In this document: positions 22,385-31,159 of the stretch, one piece after another
How positions within the stretch are numbered: the first letter of the stretch is position 1
Layout of the letters: the number at the start of each line of letters is the position of its first letter
NCBI GenBank assembly: GCA_035527715.1
Contig: DATKZY010000101.1
Coordinates: forward strand, 1 to 49,738
Source of the DNA: DSUN01 sp035527715
Lineage (GTDB): Bacteria > Planctomycetota > PUPC01 > DSUN01
Direction: 5' to 3'
DNA: 49,738 bases
Program-made: the position numbers and the translations under genes
The notes under the pieces: generated by a model
Seen by the model: the letters and a program-made list of their open reading frames with translations, nothing else
Told to the model about the DNA's origin: nothing
Database searches by the model: none

Positions 22385-23755
22385 ATGCCCCCCTCCCCCC
22401 GCATCGCGGTGATGCTCGACCCCGACAAGCTGGGCTTTCGGGAGGGGGAGACTCTGCGCGGGATCGCACAATATGCCGAGGCCGTCGGCCGGCAACTCGT
22501 GCTCGATCGCTACCCGCTCAAACAGCCGCCAGGCACCTTCGCCGGTATCCTGGTGCCAGCCCACAGGTTCATTGACAAGGCCGTGGCCCGCTGCAGGGTG
22601 CCAGTCGTCTTCATCTCCTGGCACAACCATTCCGCCGGCCATGGCAAAGTGTTCGAGAACCGGCACGAGGCCGGGCGGCTCGCCGCCAACCACCTCCTGG
22701 AACGCGGCTATCGCGCCTTCGCTTACCTCGGCTTCGCGCGGCACACGCAGTCCTACATCGAGCGCCAGGCATTCGCCCAGGCCCTCCGCCGGTTAGGCCG
22801 CCGCCCTCAGTCTGCCTGCACATTCCAGCAGTACGCCACTATGGAGAGCTGGCTGCGTAGCACGAGCACGTGGCTCAATGACTGGCTTGGCGGGTTCGAA
22901 CTCCCCGTGGGCATCTACGTGGCGCGGCCGGGGTTCGCGCGCGTCCTGGCCCAGCTCGCGCTGGCACGCGGGCTGCGGATTCCAGAGGACGTAGGCATCA
23001 TCGCGGCCGACGATGATCCCGCGCTCCACGCGCTGACGCCCGCACTCACGAGCATCCGCTTCGACTATGCGGAACTGGGCACCCGCGCCGCCGAGCTGCT
23101 CGACCGCCTGATGCACGGCGAGGCGGCGCCACGGGGCAACGTCCTCATCGAGCCGACGCTCATCCCGCGGCGGAGCACCGACCGCCAGGCGCTGGCCGAC
23201 GACCTGGTGGCCCGCGCCCTGTGGTTCATTGACGACCGCCGCACGGAGCCGATTGACGCGCGCCAGGTGGCCGCCGGGCTGGGCGTGACGCAACGGACGC
23301 TCGAACGCCGCCTCCGCGCGGCCGGCCGCGGGACGATCGCGCAGGAGATCGCCAAGGCGCGGGTCGAGCACGCCAAGCTGCTGCTCGAGGACCTGGCCCG
23401 CAGCCGCGTGCGCGCCCAGCGGCGCCGCCGCGGGCGAGGGCCCGTGCAAGTCGTCTTCGACGGCCCGCCCGCGGACCCCGAGGGCGAGGGCTGGCGCGAG
23501 TGGCACGAGGACCCTCGCCGCCGTGCCGCCCTCGTGGAGACGCGGCCCGACGGCACGGAGTGGATCCGCCGCCATCCCCTCCCCATGCCCGACACCCCGC
23601 TCGCGCGCCGCGGATGGGCCGGCCTGGCCGGCGTGGCCCACGGCGCCGGCTTCCGCAGCGTCTCGGCCCTCAGCCGCGCCTTTCACCGCTACGCGGGCAT
23701 GCCGCCCACCCACTGGCGGCGCGGGCCCGCCTCCGGCTCCGAAAGGCCGACATGA
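22385..23755 (+). CDS. XylR-type transcription regulator (LacI-like sugar domain + AraC HTH) with an insert between the two HTH motifs
   Basis: 456 aa. Residues 5-265 form a periplasmic-binding-protein-like sugar-sensing domain (RIAVMLDPDKLGFREGETLR; VGIIAADDDPALHALTPALT; SIRFDYAELGTRAAELL), as in E. coli XylR and its many PVC relatives. The AraC domain begins with HTH1 at ~290-337 (DARQVAAGLGVTQRTLERRL). HTH2 appears only at ~415-446 (GVAHGAGFRSVSALSRAFHR, then YAGMPPTHWR). In normal AraC proteins HTH2 follows HTH1 almost directly. Here ~75 residues, Arg/Pro/Asp-rich, lie between them (~338-413). No sugar operon follows directly; the sensed ligand is unknown. Confidence 0.88.
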   Translation: MPPSPRIAVMLDPDKLGFREGETLRGIAQYAEAVGRQLVLDRYPLKQPPGTFAGILVPAHRFIDKAVARCRVPVVFISWHNHSAGHGKVFENRHEAGRLAANHLLERGYRAFAYLGFARHTQSYIERQAFAQALRRLGRRPQSACTFQQYATMESWLRSTSTWLNDWLGGFELPVGIYVARPGFARVLAQLALARGLRIPEDVGIIAADDDPALHALTPALTSIRFDYAELGTRAAELLDRLMHGEAAPRGNVLIEPTLIPRRSTDRQALADDLVARALWFIDDRRTEPIDARQVAAGLGVTQRTLERRLRAAGRGTIAQEIAKARVEHAKLLLEDLARSRVRAQRRRRGRGPVQVVFDGPPADPEGEGWREWHEDPRRRAALVETRPDGTEWIRRHPLPMPDTPLARRGWAGLAGVAHGAGFRSVSALSRAFHRYAGMPPTHWRRGPASGSERPT

Positions 23756-23804
23756 GCAGGGCGCGTTGCGCAGGTGACGCGGGCGCCCCAGAGCATCGGC
23801 AGGA

Positions 23805-23825
23805 CGGCGGGCCATCCGCCCGCCG
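23805..23825. terminator. GC-rich hairpin between convergent genes
   Basis: CGGCGGGC (23805-23812), loop CATCC, GCCCGCCG (23818-23825). It lies between the ends of the plus-strand regulator and the minus-strand transglutaminase gene. There is no T-tract on either side. Confidence 0.35.
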
Positions 23826-23888
23826 CGAGCATGCTCGTGTCCTCCAGGCGAGGTTGGGCGCTTCGCACCCATCCTGGCGCAAGCGATG

Positions 23889-26408
23889 CTACGGAGCCAC
23901 GTCAATGACGAAGCGCTGGGTCGCGCTGCCCACCTGCTCCAGGCGGGTGGAGAGGACCTTCTCCTGTCCCCAGCTCAAGGCGCGCTCGTCCAACTGGCGC
24001 CTCTCCCGCTCCAGGGTGACGCTCACGACGACTTCCGCCTTCCCCGGGGCGTCCGGCGTGCCGGAGAGCGCCCCGGTGGCATTGTCGCTCTTGAGCCAGG
24101 CCGGCCCCTTCTGGAGCGCGAACCTGGGCTTCTCGATGTCCCAGAAGCTCACCGTTTCCTTCCCGCCGACGACCCGCATCCTCAGGTCGCCCAGCGAGCG
24201 AATGGCGACTGGCTGATAGCGGTACTCCGCGCCGACCTTCGCCGCGGCGGGCGGCGTGCTGAAGAGGAACGGCCTCGGGGCGGCGGCATAGTCGGACGGC
24301 CCGCTTCGCTTGCCCTGCTCGTCCACGGCCACCACGCGATAGAAGGCTTTGTTGGCGTTGGGTTGGCGGACGTCCATGCCCACGACGGCCAACTCGGTCG
24401 CCGGCGTCTCACACATGAAGTTCGCGGGGAAGGGCGAGGCGAGCTCTTTGGATATGCCGACGTTGACCTGGTACGGCTCGTCGCTGACTGAGAAGCCCTT
24501 CTCGTCGCTTCCGTAGACGCGGTACTTCGTGGGCCGGCGACCTGCGGGGTTGGGCTTCCAGCGGAGCGTCCCGACGCCACGGTTCTGATCGAAGTCCAAC
24601 GCCACGTCCACGGGCGGGGCCGTGCCGCGGGGGGTGAAGCTCCACGTCCTGCTCCACGCTCCCCACACGCCCTTGCCATTCTTGGCCCGGACGCGCCAGT
24701 AGTACTTCCTGTCGGGCGTCAGGAGGCCCGGATGAGGCAGGGCATACTGGGCCTTCCCCTTGTCGGCGGTCCGGGAGATGAGCTTGTAGAAGCTCATCGA
24801 GAGCGGCCATCTCATATCCGCGCGGGCCGAAAGCTCGAAATGGTAGTCCGCGATCTTGTCGCCGTCGGGATCCTTGGGCGGCGTCCACTCGAAGACGACG
24901 TCCGTGCCGTTGCTCTCCCCGCCATCGGGTGGCGAGATGGCGCTGGGCGGCGGCTCCGGCGGCTTGGAGGCCGAGCGTTCGACCCATTCGTGCGTGATCC
25001 GCACCTTGCGCTCGCCCGACGACTGGTCGGTGTAGACGAACGTGTTCTGGCCGACGCCCATCGCCGGCAGTGAGGGCGGCGCCATCTGTACGTCGGCGAC
25101 GATCGCCAGGCGTTTGAGCCGGGCCGCGCCGGCAAGCTGGCAGCGAAGCTGGCACTCGTAGCGCGCGGGGCCGCCGGGCGGGAAGAGAGCGTCGAGACTG
25201 CCCCCCGCTTCCCTCCACGACTTCCCATCCCAGGACAACTCGAGCTTGGCGTCAGCGCCCTCCGCCTCGAGCCGCCCGCCGACGAAGACGTAGGGGCTGC
25301 GAATCGCCCAGACGATGGTGCCCGTCTTGCCTTCCTCGGCGGCCAGGCCGTCGGGGCCGGCCGTGACGTTCTCGACGCTGGCCGCGCCCTTGCGCCAGGT
25401 CGGCTTCGTGAAGTCCGGGCGGTACTCCCACAGGCCGTTGCAGATCGTGTCGGGGTACAGGGCTTTGGCCGCGCCGTGGAGCTTGGGCGGGCTCAGGTGG
25501 CCCCAACGCCAGGTGAGCGCCTCGCCGGGGCGAAGCACCAGGTTCATCGTGGTGTCGGCCTTGCAGTTGCGCTCGCCCGTCACCTCGCCCTCAAACACGT
25601 AGAGCGACGCCATTCGTTCGTCGCTCGGGCGGTGGTCCTGGAAGAGGATTCCCTGCGAGTGGGTCCGCTTGACCAGGTCGTGGTCGCGGACGATGTCCTG
25701 CTCGCCGGCCACGGTCTCGTTGTCCCGCAGCAGGTACACCGAGTGCAGGTCGCCATCGAAGAAGTGCCAGCGGCCGTCGTAGAATGCCTGCGAGATGCAA
25801 TGCCCCACGGCTCTGGCCGGAGCCGCCTTGAGGCCGGCCTTGCGCCACAGGCCGGCCAGGCAGATGGAGTCGTTGCCGCAGGTGTTATAGCCATAGACGT
25901 TGAAGACCTTCACGGGATCGCCAAGCTCGTTGTTGTCGCCACCGAAGTGATAGCGATGCCGAATCTCCTGGAACCAGAGCGCGAATGCCTTCTCGTGGTC
26001 CGTGCTGCCGGCGGGGACCGCCGCCGCCACGATCTCGCCGAGGCTTCGGAAGTCGTTGCGGCCGTTCGAGAGCCAGGGATTGGCCACGTCGGTCTCGCCC
26101 ACGTTCTCCAGACGCGCCGAGCGGTTGGACTCCCAGGTCTGCTCGCAGGCCCCCTCTCTGGACATTCCGCAGCCCATAGGCGAGCGGCAGTTCCGGCCGT
26201 CCATGGTCCCGCCCTGCGTGATGCGGTACTCGTGCCGGCCGGCGCGTGCCTCCTCCACGTGGCGCTTCGCCACGTCGGTCGGGTGGGTGTTGGACGCCCA
26301 GGGCTCCAGCGCTGCGACGGGCGCCGGTTGCGCCTTGCACAGTGCCCGCGCCAGGCCAACCACCACAAGGGCCGCCACGGCAAGCCAGGGAATGCGGCTC
26401 GATCCCAT
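23889..26408 (-). CDS. Secreted transglutaminase-fold protein with FN3 and Ig-like domains
   Basis: 839 aa with an N-terminal signal or anchor (residues 6-23). A transglutaminase-like domain spans ~120-225. Its probable triad is C177 (YNTCGNDSICLAGLWRKAG), H203 (VGHCISQAFYDGRW) and D218 (HFFDGD), in the usual order and spacing for bacterial transglutaminase-like peptidases. Residues ~490-600 are an FN3 module (YYWRVRAKNGKGVWGAWSRT) and a second FN3-like stretch follows. Residues ~725-805 resemble a putative-Ig/cadherin-like repeat (GPAWLKSDNATGALSGTP). Catalysis could be proteolysis or amide transfer outside the cell; this is not decidable here. ATG 26408 has GAGGT 7 nt upstream. It is a single gene, convergent with the XylR-type regulator. 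Confidence 0.8.
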   Translation of the reverse strand: MGSSRIPWLAVAALVVVGLARALCKAQPAPVAALEPWASNTHPTDVAKRHVEEARAGRHEYRITQGGTMDGRNCRSPMGCGMSREGACEQTWESNRSARLENVGETDVANPWLSNGRNDFRSLGEIVAAAVPAGSTDHEKAFALWFQEIRHRYHFGGDNNELGDPVKVFNVYGYNTCGNDSICLAGLWRKAGLKAAPARAVGHCISQAFYDGRWHFFDGDLHSVYLLRDNETVAGEQDIVRDHDLVKRTHSQGILFQDHRPSDERMASLYVFEGEVTGERNCKADTTMNLVLRPGEALTWRWGHLSPPKLHGAAKALYPDTICNGLWEYRPDFTKPTWRKGAASVENVTAGPDGLAAEEGKTGTIVWAIRSPYVFVGGRLEAEGADAKLELSWDGKSWREAGGSLDALFPPGGPARYECQLRCQLAGAARLKRLAIVADVQMAPPSLPAMGVGQNTFVYTDQSSGERKVRITHEWVERSASKPPEPPPSAISPPDGGESNGTDVVFEWTPPKDPDGDKIADYHFELSARADMRWPLSMSFYKLISRTADKGKAQYALPHPGLLTPDRKYYWRVRAKNGKGVWGAWSRTWSFTPRGTAPPVDVALDFDQNRGVGTLRWKPNPAGRRPTKYRVYGSDEKGFSVSDEPYQVNVGISKELASPFPANFMCETPATELAVVGMDVRQPNANKAFYRVVAVDEQGKRSGPSDYAAAPRPFLFSTPPAAAKVGAEYRYQPVAIRSLGDLRMRVVGGKETVSFWDIEKPRFALQKGPAWLKSDNATGALSGTPDAPGKAEVVVSVTLERERRQLDERALSWGQEKVLSTRLEQVGSATQRFVIDVAP

Positions 26409-26921
26409 GTGCGTTACCTCGTGCCTCCATGCTTACGCTGAAGCTGCGAACGCCGGCCACTGCGTTATCATGCACCCTCGGCGCGAACGCGTCAAGTGCC
26501 CTTCGGAGCCGGCCTCACACCGAGATCAGGAAACGGGAACAGACTGGACACGGTCTTGGCGGCGCTCCATGCCTTGTCGCCCGACAAGCGCTTGAAGCTG
26601 GCAGCCATGTGGCTCCGTGAGGGCAAACGCCAAGCCCCGAACGGTTGAGCGCGCTCCGACGGAGCGACCCGGCCTTGAGAGCCAGGGTGCTGGTCGCGCG
26701 GTTGGAGTCCAACGCCATCGCTTGGGCCCTCGTCCGGAGGCCACCGGTAAGGTGGCGGCTCACCTCGGAGCATAATCCTTTCCAGGCCACATGTTCGCCG
26801 GTGCGCATGCTCCAGGCGGGGTGGTCGCGAACACCGGAGTCTCACGCCGGCGAGCGCGGCTGTCGAGATTTGCTTGAACCCGGTATACTGTCTGCGGGGG
26901 AGCTGGGCGAGGAGGTGCGCG
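26409..26921. other. Divergent intergenic region (513 bp)
   Basis: Holds the minus-strand promoter (26467-26495), a small hairpin CGCTCC-GAC-GGAGCG (26652-26666) and another GTTGG-AGT-CCAAC (26700-26712). A TATACT (26884-26889) may be the -10 box of the plus-strand gene at 26922, without a clear -35. Open frames on both strands show no recognisable domain. Confidence 0.5.
26467..26495 (-). promoter_or_regulatory. Candidate promoter of the transglutaminase-fold gene
   Basis: On the minus strand: TTGACG (26495-26490), 17-nt spacer, CATGAT (26472-26467). The leader to ATG 26408 is about 50 nt. Confidence 0.45.
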
Positions 26922-29363
26922 ATGACGCAACGGGTCGCTGCCTATCTACTGATCCTGCTCGCCGCGGCTCGCGGATTCGGCGAGGAGAGGAACCTCGCCC
27001 GCGGTCGGCCCTACACGCTGAGCCCCCGGCCCAACTACCGGTACTGCACCGACCCCGGCGACGCGACGCAGCTCACCGATGGCGTGCGAACCGAGGGCTA
27101 CTTCTGGACGCAGAAGACGACGGTGGGTTGGAGCGGCGGGGCGCCAGCCTTCGTCACGATCGACCTTGGCCGCGTGCATCCTATCGGCGGCGCGTCCTTC
27201 CGCACCGCGGCGGGCGTGGCGGGGGTTGAGTGGCCGGCGTCCCTGGCCGTCTTCACGAGCGACGACGGGAAGCAGTGGGATGCGGCGGGCGACCTGGTGG
27301 AACTCTCGGAGGCCGGCGCGCCCCCGCCGATCGGCAAGCACGCCACGCACGCCTTCCGCACGGGCAAGCTGCGGACCCACGGGCGCTTCGTTCAGCTCGC
27401 CTGCGTGCCGACAGGCCCGTATCTCTTCGTGGATGAGATCGAGGTGTTCGAGGGCGATGCCGCGCTCCTCCAGGAGCCGCGCCGGCGCGATGCCCTCGCC
27501 AGCGTGCCGCAGTTCATGGACACCCTTCAGCTCACCCGCCTGCTGAAGGCCCAGCTCCGCCGCGACCTGGCCGCAGCACGCGAGGACATCGAGTCGCCCG
27601 AGATGCCGGCCGCAGACAAGGGCACACTGCGCAAAACGGCGCAAGAGTTGGAGCAGCGCATCGCCGCGATGCCCGTGGTCTCGCCCGAGGGCTTCCGCGC
27701 CGTGTTGCCCATGACCGACCTGGAGCGCGACATCTTCCGCCTCCAGGCCGCCGCCTGGCGCGCCCAGGGCAAGCCGCCCCTTCGCGTGTGGAAGTCGCAT
27801 CGCTGGGACCCTCTCGACCCCTCTGCCGAGCCAGGGAAGAACGCGCCCCCGCCCGAGCTCCATGTTGCCCTGATGAGCCACGAGTGGCGCGCCGATGCGC
27901 TCGACCTCACCAACGCCTCCGAAAGCGACCGTCAGGTCCGCGTGCGGGTGGACGGCCTCCCGGGGGGCACAAACCCTGACTACCTGACCGTCCACGAGGT
28001 TCTGCACGTGGGCACACGGCATTTTGTGGCCGTGGCGGCGGCGCTGCCCCTGGCCCGACGCGATGGCGACGCCTGGGCCGTCACCGTGCCCGCCGGCATG
28101 GCGCGGCAGGTCTGGTTCTCCTTCCACCCGACGGACGTGAAGCCTGGCACATACAGCGGGCGAGTGCTCCTGGACGATGGCTCGGGCCGCCGTCCCGTGC
28201 CGCTCACCCTGCGCATCGCGCCGCTCCGCTTCCCCGACGAGACGACGCTGCGCCTCGGCGGATGGTCGTACACCAACGAGGAGCGCATGTACGGCGTTAC
28301 GCCGCAGAACCGCGAGGCGCTGGTCAAGCTTCTCCGGGAGCACCACGTGAACGCGCCCTGGGCCACGCGGCGCGCCTTGCCCGACGGGAAGTACGACGGC
28401 GAGGGCGACCTCGTCGAGCCGCCCGACACGGCTAACCTCGATGCCTGGGTGAGGCTTTGGCCGGGGGCGCGGCAACACATGGTCTTCGTTGCCATCGGCG
28501 ACTACGGCAGCGTGCGCAGCGCCTTCGCGGGCTCCGAGGCCGGCACGCCGCTGTTCACCAGGAAGGTGGGAGCCTGGATCCGCTTCTGGGCCGACCACAT
28601 GCGGAAGACGGGGCTGAAGCCCGGCCAGCTCGGGCTCCTGCTCGTGGACGAGCCGAACCGCAAGGAGCAGTACGACGCCACGGTGGCCTGGACGCGGGCC
28701 ATCAAGGCCGCCGAGCCCGATGTCCTCGTGTGGGTGGACGCAGTGCCCCAGGAGTTGGAGACCTGCCGCGAGATGCTCGCCGCCGTGGACGTGCTGGTGC
28801 CGAACCGCGCCGCGTGGCTCCAGAAGGACGATGCCTACCGCAAGCTCTTCCTCGATCAGCGGGGGGCCGGCCGCCAACTCGGATTCTACTCCTGCTCCGG
28901 CCCCGCCCGCACCTTCGACCCCTACTCCTATTACCTGCTCCAGCAGTGGCACGTGTTCGCCATCGGAGGCCGATGGGCAGGCTTCTGGGCATTCGGGGAC
29001 AACGGCGGGACGTCCTGCTGGAACGGATATGTCGCCAAAGGCAACGGCCCCTACTGCCCGCTCTACCTCGATGACGCCTCGGTCACGACCGCGAAGTACC
29101 TGGAGGCCGTCCGCGAGGGCGTGCAGGACTACGAGTACCTGGCCATGCTCCGCGACCGCATCGCGGAGTTGGAGCGCACGAGGCCCGACCACCCGCGCCT
29201 CGCCGAGGCGAAGAAGCTCCTCGCCACGGCCCCTGACCGCGTGCTGAACGCCGAGGGCGCAATGGAATACCGCTGGGACACGCCCAAGGACCGCACCCTT
29301 GCCGACCGTGTGCGGGTCGAGATTCTCGATATGCTCACCGCGCTGGGGGACAGACAACGGTAG
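26922..29363 (+). CDS. Secreted discoidin-like / DUF4091-like putative glycan-active protein
   Basis: 813 aa from ATG 26922 (GGAGG 6 nt upstream; an upstream in-frame start lacks an RBS). The signal peptide is residues 1-20. Residues ~22-175 look like an F5/8 type C (discoidin, CBM32-like) domain: RNLARGRPYTLSP, LTDGVRTEGYFWTQ, FVTIDLGRVHPIGG, HGRFVQLACVP. The remainder has a beta-sandwich (~320-440) and a TIM-barrel-like C-terminal half of the type annotated DUF4091 (LGLLLVDEPNRKEQYDATVA; FWAFGDNGGTSCWNGY; REGVQDYEYLAMLRDRI). Such proteins are found in polysaccharide-degrading gene sets, but activity is unproven. It precedes the istB remnant and the ROK-led locus. Confidence 0.75.
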   Translation: MTQRVAAYLLILLAAARGFGEERNLARGRPYTLSPRPNYRYCTDPGDATQLTDGVRTEGYFWTQKTTVGWSGGAPAFVTIDLGRVHPIGGASFRTAAGVAGVEWPASLAVFTSDDGKQWDAAGDLVELSEAGAPPPIGKHATHAFRTGKLRTHGRFVQLACVPTGPYLFVDEIEVFEGDAALLQEPRRRDALASVPQFMDTLQLTRLLKAQLRRDLAAAREDIESPEMPAADKGTLRKTAQELEQRIAAMPVVSPEGFRAVLPMTDLERDIFRLQAAAWRAQGKPPLRVWKSHRWDPLDPSAEPGKNAPPPELHVALMSHEWRADALDLTNASESDRQVRVRVDGLPGGTNPDYLTVHEVLHVGTRHFVAVAAALPLARRDGDAWAVTVPAGMARQVWFSFHPTDVKPGTYSGRVLLDDGSGRRPVPLTLRIAPLRFPDETTLRLGGWSYTNEERMYGVTPQNREALVKLLREHHVNAPWATRRALPDGKYDGEGDLVEPPDTANLDAWVRLWPGARQHMVFVAIGDYGSVRSAFAGSEAGTPLFTRKVGAWIRFWADHMRKTGLKPGQLGLLLVDEPNRKEQYDATVAWTRAIKAAEPDVLVWVDAVPQELETCREMLAAVDVLVPNRAAWLQKDDAYRKLFLDQRGAGRQLGFYSCSGPARTFDPYSYYLLQQWHVFAIGGRWAGFWAFGDNGGTSCWNGYVAKGNGPYCPLYLDDASVTTAKYLEAVREGVQDYEYLAMLRDRIAELERTRPDHPRLAEAKKLLATAPDRVLNAEGAMEYRWDTPKDRTLADRVRVEILDMLTALGDRQR

Positions 29364-29401
29364 ACTGCCAGTGAGGAAATGCCCGCAGGAGCTGATCCCG
29401 T

Positions 29402-29721
29402 GCCGGCAGGGTCCGTGAGCTCGTCCGGGGCGACTACATGGACCGCTGCGAGAACGTCCTCCTCATCGGCAACTCGGGCACCGGCAAGACCCCACCTTGC
29501 CACCGCCCTCGGCTTCGCCGCCGGCCAGCAGGGACGGCGCGTGCGCTTCTTCACCGTCACCGGCCTGGTCACCACCGACCTCCCGTTCGAGGCCTGGACC
29601 GAGGTCCTGGGCACCGAGCGGCTCACGGGAGCCCTGCTCGACCGCCTGACGCACCACATCCACATCCTGGAGGCCAACGGCGAGAGCCACCGACTGCGCG
29701 AGTCGCGGCGCCGACTCCGGC
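29402..29721 (+). pseudogene. istB: Remnant of an IS21-family istB-type helper ATPase
   Basis: The frame at 29402 encodes VRELVRGDYMDRCENVLLIG and the Walker A GNSGTGKT. Right after GKT the frame is lost by one base, and HLATALGFAAGQQGRRVRFF continues in the other forward frame. There, VTGLVT is joined directly to TDLPFEAWTEVLGTERLTGA, then LLDRLTHHIHILEANGESHR. In intact IstB roughly 60-70 residues, including Walker B, separate these two blocks, so an internal deletion is also present. Neither the start of the gene nor an istA gene is in the window. This is a relic of a transposon that once inserted upstream of the ROK gene. Confidence 0.8.
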
Positions 29722-29729
29722 AAGAGGGC

Positions 29730-29758
29730 TTGACAACAGGTGGAGGCGTGTGTATGGT
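29730..29758 (+). promoter_or_regulatory. Candidate promoter of the ROK-led locus
   Basis: TTGACA (29730-29735), 17-nt spacer, TATGGT (29753-29758). It begins within about 10 bp of the end of the istB remnant. The leader to ATG 29845 is about 80 nt. Part of the promoter may derive from the transposon (inference). Confidence 0.5.
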
Positions 29759-29844
29759 GTTGTTTAATCGCCGACATCAACTCACGTCTGCCAACCGCGC
29801 CAGTCTGGCCAGCCCCAGGTTCCCCGCGGCGAACGGAGGAAGGC

Positions 29845-31113
29845 ATGGCTCCCAACCCGGCGACACGCCTGACGAGCCGCGTGGTTCCCGAGGCGAGGGG
29901 CAACCGTCCGCGCAGGGGCAACGCGCGGACGATTCGGGAGGTCAATGACTTACTGGTGCTGAACTGCCTGCGCGAGCACCAGCCCATCGCGAGCATTGAT
30001 ATCGCCCGGAAGCTGCACATGGAGCCGGCAACCGTCTGCAAGGTGATGCGAAGGCTCACCGAGGCAGGGTTTGTTCGAGAGGGTGATGTGGGCCAGGCCG
30101 GGCCTCGCGGTGGACGCAGGCCCCGCCTGCTCCATCTGGAGGAGCGTGCCAGGCTCATCATTGGGATCGACATGGGCTATCCAGGGGGCCGCGGCATTGT
30201 CATGGACCTCGGCGGGAAGGTGCTGCATCGGGTCTCCGAGGCGGCAGTCCCGGACCCGGCCGAAGGGGTGCTGAGCATCGTCGGGCAGCTATTGGCCCGC
30301 CTGTCCAGGAAGGAGCGCGAAAAGGTCGCCGGGGTGGGGATCGGAGCGCACGACGCCGTCTACGAGGCAGGGGTGATGCTGGCTCCTGGGGGCCGGGTGC
30401 CTGTCGCGGAGATGGTGGCGAGGCGCTTCGGCGTGGATGCCTTCGTGGACGAGAACACGAACGCTTTCGCGATGGCGGAGAAGCACTTCGGCTTCGGCCA
30501 CGGCGCCTCGTCGTTCCTGTGCCTGTGGTACCGGCACGGGGTGGGCCACGCTCTGGTGATTGATGGCAAGCTCTTCCGCGGCGCCCACAACTCCTTCGGG
30601 GAGACGCGGCACTACGTGATTCCTGATCGCCCGGAGAACAGCCCCGAGGATCCGGTGGGCACCGTGGAGGTCCGACCCCAGGCGATCACCGCAATCGCCG
30701 CACGTCTCGCACGAGAGGCAGGGCCGTTTCTCACCGCCGCGCTCCAGAAGGACTCAAAGGAACGACCCGAGGAAGTGATCGCCGCCGTCGCACAGGGCAT
30801 CGAGGCGCAGGACCCCGCGACGATGAAGGCTGTTGATGAGATCGCCAGGGCCATGAGCGTGAGCACTTCGCTCCTCGGTGACCTCTTCGACCCCGAAGTC
30901 CTGATCATCGGGGGGCCAGTGACGCGGTGGGGAGCCCCAATGCTGGAGCTTCTACGGGGCCACGTTGCCGAACTGGCCGACACGACAGCTACGCGAGAGG
31001 GGCCGCCGAGGCTGGAGTTCACCCGCCTGGGCGACGACGTCATTGCCCTTGGCGGAGCGGCGCTGGTCATGGAGCGCCTGTTCGAGGCAGTGGGCATCAC
31101 CGTGGCTCCGTAG
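29845..31113 (+). CDS. ROK-family transcription regulator, degenerate kinase fold
   Basis: 422 aa from ATG 29845 (GGAGGA just upstream). Residues ~25-95 hold a MarR-like winged helix (TIREVNDLLVLNCLREHQPI, then SIDIARKLHMEPATVCKVMR). The rest is the ROK sugar-kinase-like fold (LIIGIDMGYPGGRGIVMDLG; VAGVGIGAHDAVYEAG; DENTNAFAMAEKHFGFG; LFDPEVLIIGGPV). The phosphate loop DxGGTK is not conserved, and the ROK zinc motif CxCGxxGC is absent, replaced by RHYVIPDRPENSPEDP. It should therefore sense a sugar without phosphorylating it, or have an altered ligand. It heads the seven-gene enzyme locus, 47 bp before the lyase, and is its likely regulator. Confidence 0.85.
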   Translation: MAPNPATRLTSRVVPEARGNRPRRGNARTIREVNDLLVLNCLREHQPIASIDIARKLHMEPATVCKVMRRLTEAGFVREGDVGQAGPRGGRRPRLLHLEERARLIIGIDMGYPGGRGIVMDLGGKVLHRVSEAAVPDPAEGVLSIVGQLLARLSRKEREKVAGVGIGAHDAVYEAGVMLAPGGRVPVAEMVARRFGVDAFVDENTNAFAMAEKHFGFGHGASSFLCLWYRHGVGHALVIDGKLFRGAHNSFGETRHYVIPDRPENSPEDPVGTVEVRPQAITAIAARLAREAGPFLTAALQKDSKERPEEVIAAVAQGIEAQDPATMKAVDEIARAMSVSTSLLGDLFDPEVLIIGGPVTRWGAPMLELLRGHVAELADTTATREGPPRLEFTRLGDDVIALGGAALVMERLFEAVGITVAP

Positions 31114-31159
31114 GGAGTGAGGCCCTCAGGGCGCCGCGGTCAGGTCGGAGGAATGGAAC

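Noticed and set aside
26515..26808. Minus-strand 97-codon frame in the divergent spacer
   Set aside because: No recognisable motif or RBS; overlaps small hairpins.
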